16,470 nucleotides of DNA from an uncultured Ruminococcus sp. (GTDB taxonomy: Bacteria > Bacillota > Clostridia > Oscillospirales > Ruminococcaceae), in the NCBI GenBank assembly GCA_900553335.1, contig USCU01000005.1, positions 1 through 16,470 on the forward strand, read 5' to 3'. Numbering within the stretch: the first letter of the stretch is position 1; each line of letters starts with the position of its first letter. The notes under the pieces were generated by a model that saw only the letters and a list, made by a program, of their open reading frames with translations, ran no database searches and was not told where the DNA came from. Of this stretch, positions 14,319 through 16,470 are shown in pieces. The position numbers and the translations under genes are program-made.

Positions 14319-14327
14319 ATTATACCA
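14319..14327 (-). promoter_or_regulatory. extended -10 promoter of the HAD gene
   Basis: TGGTATAAT on the minus strand: perfect -10 with TG extension, about 80 bases before the ATG, so the predicted transcript includes the whole structured leader. The -35 region is weak. Confidence 0.55.
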
Positions 14328-14330
14328 TTG

Positions 14331-14365
14331 CCAATTATCAATCAATTTTGCATTCCGAATTAATT
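14331..14365. repeat. AT-rich intergenic repeat, copy 3
   Basis: CAATTATCAATCAATTTT followed by ATTCCGAATTAATTTA, directly abutting the popT stop codon. Shares the ATTCCGAATT word with copy 1 and the CAATT/ATC words with copies 1 and 2. Confidence 0.45.
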
Positions 14366-15264
14366 TACTTATTAGTTTTTTCCATAACTCTCTTTAAAAG
14401 CTGAAGTCCTAAAATAACTGCTCCGCCGATTATAAACGCTATCACACAGCCGACCGTTACCTTGTCAAACGACAGCATCTCCTGCGGAGTATCGAGCGTT
14501 GTCGGTCCCATAACTATCGCATAAAGCGATCCGAGCATCAGTCCCAAAACAAGATAGATAGTCTGCGGACGGAATTTCACAAGGCTCTTTTTTATTATCT
14601 TTACAACCGTTACAAATCCGATTATTATTCCTATTCCAAAGCAAATAAGCATCGGAGCTGCATGAAAATCAAAATGTAAAATATCCTTTATTCCCGAAAT
14701 GATAGATACATAAAGACCGAAAATAAGCATAAGCGTTGAGCCTGAAATTCCCGGCAGAACCATTGCCGAAATAGCGATAGCTCCCGCTAAAAGCGAATAT
14801 GCGCCAAGACCAATGCTGAACGAATCTGTATTGATTCCTCCGTCAGATCCGGCAGGGTTAAAATATGTTATGAGCGAAACGACAGCAATTCCGATAAGCA
14901 CAAAAATCAAATGCCAAGCCTTTGAATTCTTTAAAGTTTCTTTTTCTTCCTTAATAATTATCGGCAAGGCGAAAATTATAAAGCCTAAAAACAACGAGGA
15001 AATAACGTAAATATGCGATTCAAAAACGCTTGTCAACACCAAAACCGCCGAGATAAAGCCTATTATCCAGCCGATTCCAAGCTTTACAAGAAATTTAAGC
15101 GCCGCTATTTTTTCCTGCTTCTTACCCGAAATAAGTGCGTCTATCGATCCTATAAAATCATCATAAATTCCCATTATAAAAGCGATCGTTCCGCCCGAAA
15201 CTCCCGGAACGCTGTCTGCAAGCGCCATTAAAAATCCGCCGATAGATGTCATGATACTCTTCAT
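14365..15264 (-). CDS. popT: DUF368 membrane protein, PopT-type undecaprenyl-phosphate translocase
   Basis: 299 residues with about eight or more hydrophobic segments. The two family signatures are present as an internal repeat: SVPGVSGGTIAFIMGIYDD (PGVSGGT at 20-26) and VLPGISGSTLMLIFGLY (PGISGST at 171-177), typical of DUF368. Members (PopT) return undecaprenyl phosphate, the lipid carrier for peptidoglycan and other envelope polymers, from the outer to the inner face of the membrane. The start ATG has GGAGAT six bases upstream; the length is normal for the family. It stands alone between a promoter and an AT-rich repeat; no DedA-type partner is nearby. Confidence 0.93.
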   Translation of the reverse strand: MKSIMTSIGGFLMALADSVPGVSGGTIAFIMGIYDDFIGSIDALISGKKQEKIAALKFLVKLGIGWIIGFISAVLVLTSVFESHIYVISSLFLGFIIFALPIIIKEEKETLKNSKAWHLIFVLIGIAVVSLITYFNPAGSDGGINTDSFSIGLGAYSLLAGAIAISAMVLPGISGSTLMLIFGLYVSIISGIKDILHFDFHAAPMLICFGIGIIIGFVTVVKIIKKSLVKFRPQTIYLVLGLMLGSLYAIVMGPTTLDTPQEMLSFDKVTVGCVIAFIIGGAVILGLQLLKRVMEKTNK

Positions 15265-15324
15265 GTTTAAATCTCCTTTTTTCGGAAAACTTTATTTCCG
15301 ATTTTATCTATATTTATCTTCCAT

Positions 15325-15353
15325 ATAATATCATAGATATTGCTCATTTGCAA
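15325..15353 (-). promoter_or_regulatory. promoter of popT
   Basis: TTGCAA (15353-15348), a 17-bp spacer and TATTAT (15330-15325) with TGA before the -10 (extended) on the minus strand; about 60 bases before the ATG. Confidence 0.65.
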
Positions 15354-15360
15354 GTAAAAT

Positions 15361-15386
15361 TACTGTAAAGTCTTGCATTTACAGTA
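15361..15386. promoter_or_regulatory. 9-bp perfect dyad just upstream of the popT promoter
   Basis: TACTGTAAA (15361-15369) and TTTACAGTA (15378-15386), spacer 8. It ends 8 bp from the -35, so it could be an operator; with the T-rich run after it on the plus strand it could also be a weak terminator. Confidence 0.4.
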
Positions 15387-15420
15387 TATTTTTAAAAGGA
15401 CGCTAGGTGCGCTAAAATAA

Positions 15421-15446
15421 AAACCGGCGGACAAAATATCCGCCGT
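15421..15446 (-). terminator. distal GGCGGA hairpin, terminator-like
   Basis: CGGCGGA (15425-15431) pairs with TCCGCCG (15439-15445), loop of 7, followed on the minus strand by GGTTTTTATTTT. It has the same GGCGGA/TCCGCC stem as the hairpin next to guaB. Confidence 0.6.
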
Positions 15447-15484
15447 TTGAGTCTGCAGAAAAACCTCGTAGTAAATCAAAAAAA

Positions 15485-15546
15485 GGGGACGCTTTCACTT
15501 GCAAAGCATCCCCTCTTTTAAAACAGTCCACCGGACTGTTTTAAAA
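15485..15546. repeat. two adjacent hairpins in the guaB-popT gap
   Basis: First: GGGGACGCTTT (15485-15495) with AAAGCATCCCC (15502-15512), one C/A mismatch. Second: a perfect 14-bp stem, TTTTAAAACAGTCC (15516-15529) with 15533-15546, loop ACC. Either could act as a terminator or be part of a structured repeat. Confidence 0.6.
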
Positions 15547-15601
15547 TTCACCCCTTGAAAAGCGCCCGACGTAAAAGGATTTCGACGTCTGCGGACGGCG
15601 A

Positions 15602-15645
15602 CCAAGGCTCTGCCTTTGGAAACCGCAAGCTTTTGAAAAAGCTTG
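15602..15645. repeat. hairpin pair of a probable dispersed Clostridial intergenic repeat
   Basis: CCAAGGC-TCT-GCCTTTGG (15602-15619) and CAAGCTTTTGAAAAAGCTTG (15626-15645). The wording GGAAACCGCAAGCTTTTGAA resembles intergenic sequence I recall from several low-GC gut Clostridia; that is memory, not a search. No gene is visible between 15387 and 15682. Confidence 0.45.
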
Positions 15646-15682
15646 ACCAAAACTTTAATTTTAACTTTTATCGACAATATAA

Positions 15683-15708
15683 AACGGCGGACTACGAAAT
15701 CCGCCGTT
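15683..15708 (-). terminator. rho-independent terminator of guaB
   Basis: AACGGCGGA (15683-15691) pairs with TCCGCCGTT (15700-15708), loop of 8, followed on the minus strand by TTTTAT. It lies about 20 bases after the guaB stop. Confidence 0.82.
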
Positions 15709-15727
15709 ATATTTTTTAAAACCATGA

Positions 15728-16470
<743 letters not shown>

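Noticed and set aside
15495..15725. Minus-strand 76-codon frame after guaB
   Set aside because: It crosses the guaB terminator and several hairpins; low-complexity basic peptide with no family resemblance.

Overview
The window is best read as two pieces of Firmicutes (Clostridia) DNA of different base composition, with a piece of sequencing adapter at its right end. Bases 1 to about 3,090 are GC-rich, with codons mostly ending in G or C, as in Flavonifractor/Lawsonibacter-type Oscillospiraceae. Bases from about 3,165 to 16,422 are AT-rich with A/T-ending codons, as in Ruminococcus/Eubacterium-type gut Clostridia. The change falls in a tRNA cluster, inside tRNA-Glu, whose acceptor stem has a C:C mismatch between its halves. 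A misassembly across the conserved tRNA core is the likeliest explanation. The last 48 bases (16,423-16,470) are an Illumina Nextera adapter with an i5 index and part of P5.

Left part. The N-terminal part of an EF-G/TetM-like translation GTPase runs off the left edge on the minus strand. Divergent from it, on the plus strand, are a small DUF6514-like protein, a 1-Cys (Prx6/archaeal-type) peroxiredoxin, a small GNAT acetyltransferase and an unrecognised protein with a long proline-rich tail. Most are single-gene units bounded by strong hairpins. A bidirectional terminator then separates them from the minus-strand tRNAs.

tRNA cluster (3,000-3,244, minus). tRNA-Met(CAT), tRNA-Glu(TTC) and tRNA-Val(CAC) all carry encoded CCA ends. 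They lie behind a perfect consensus promoter (TTGACA, 17 bp, TATAAT).

Right part, all genes on the minus strand. In transcription order from the right edge: guaB (IMP dehydrogenase, 5' end lost to the adapter), a 340-bp hairpin-rich non-coding stretch, a DUF368/PopT undecaprenyl-phosphate translocase, a HAD hydrolase whose leader could fold into a pseudoknot masking its ribosome binding site, a GrpB-family protein, a tandem translationally coupled pair of GH42 beta-galactosidases, zapA coupled to a U32 'peptidase' (Fe-S RNA-modification family), then a dUTPase-fold protein without its catalytic motifs, followed by a YdbS/YdbT pair of bacterial PH-domain membrane proteins. AT-rich repeats with ATTCCGAATT and CAATTGTCAATT motifs recur in three intergenic gaps.

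No complete mobile element, CRISPR array or phage module is visible. The items most worth a second look are the tRNA-Glu junction, the pseudoknot-like leader before the HAD gene, the pseudo-dUTPase beside the PH-domain pair, and the structured intergenic elements.
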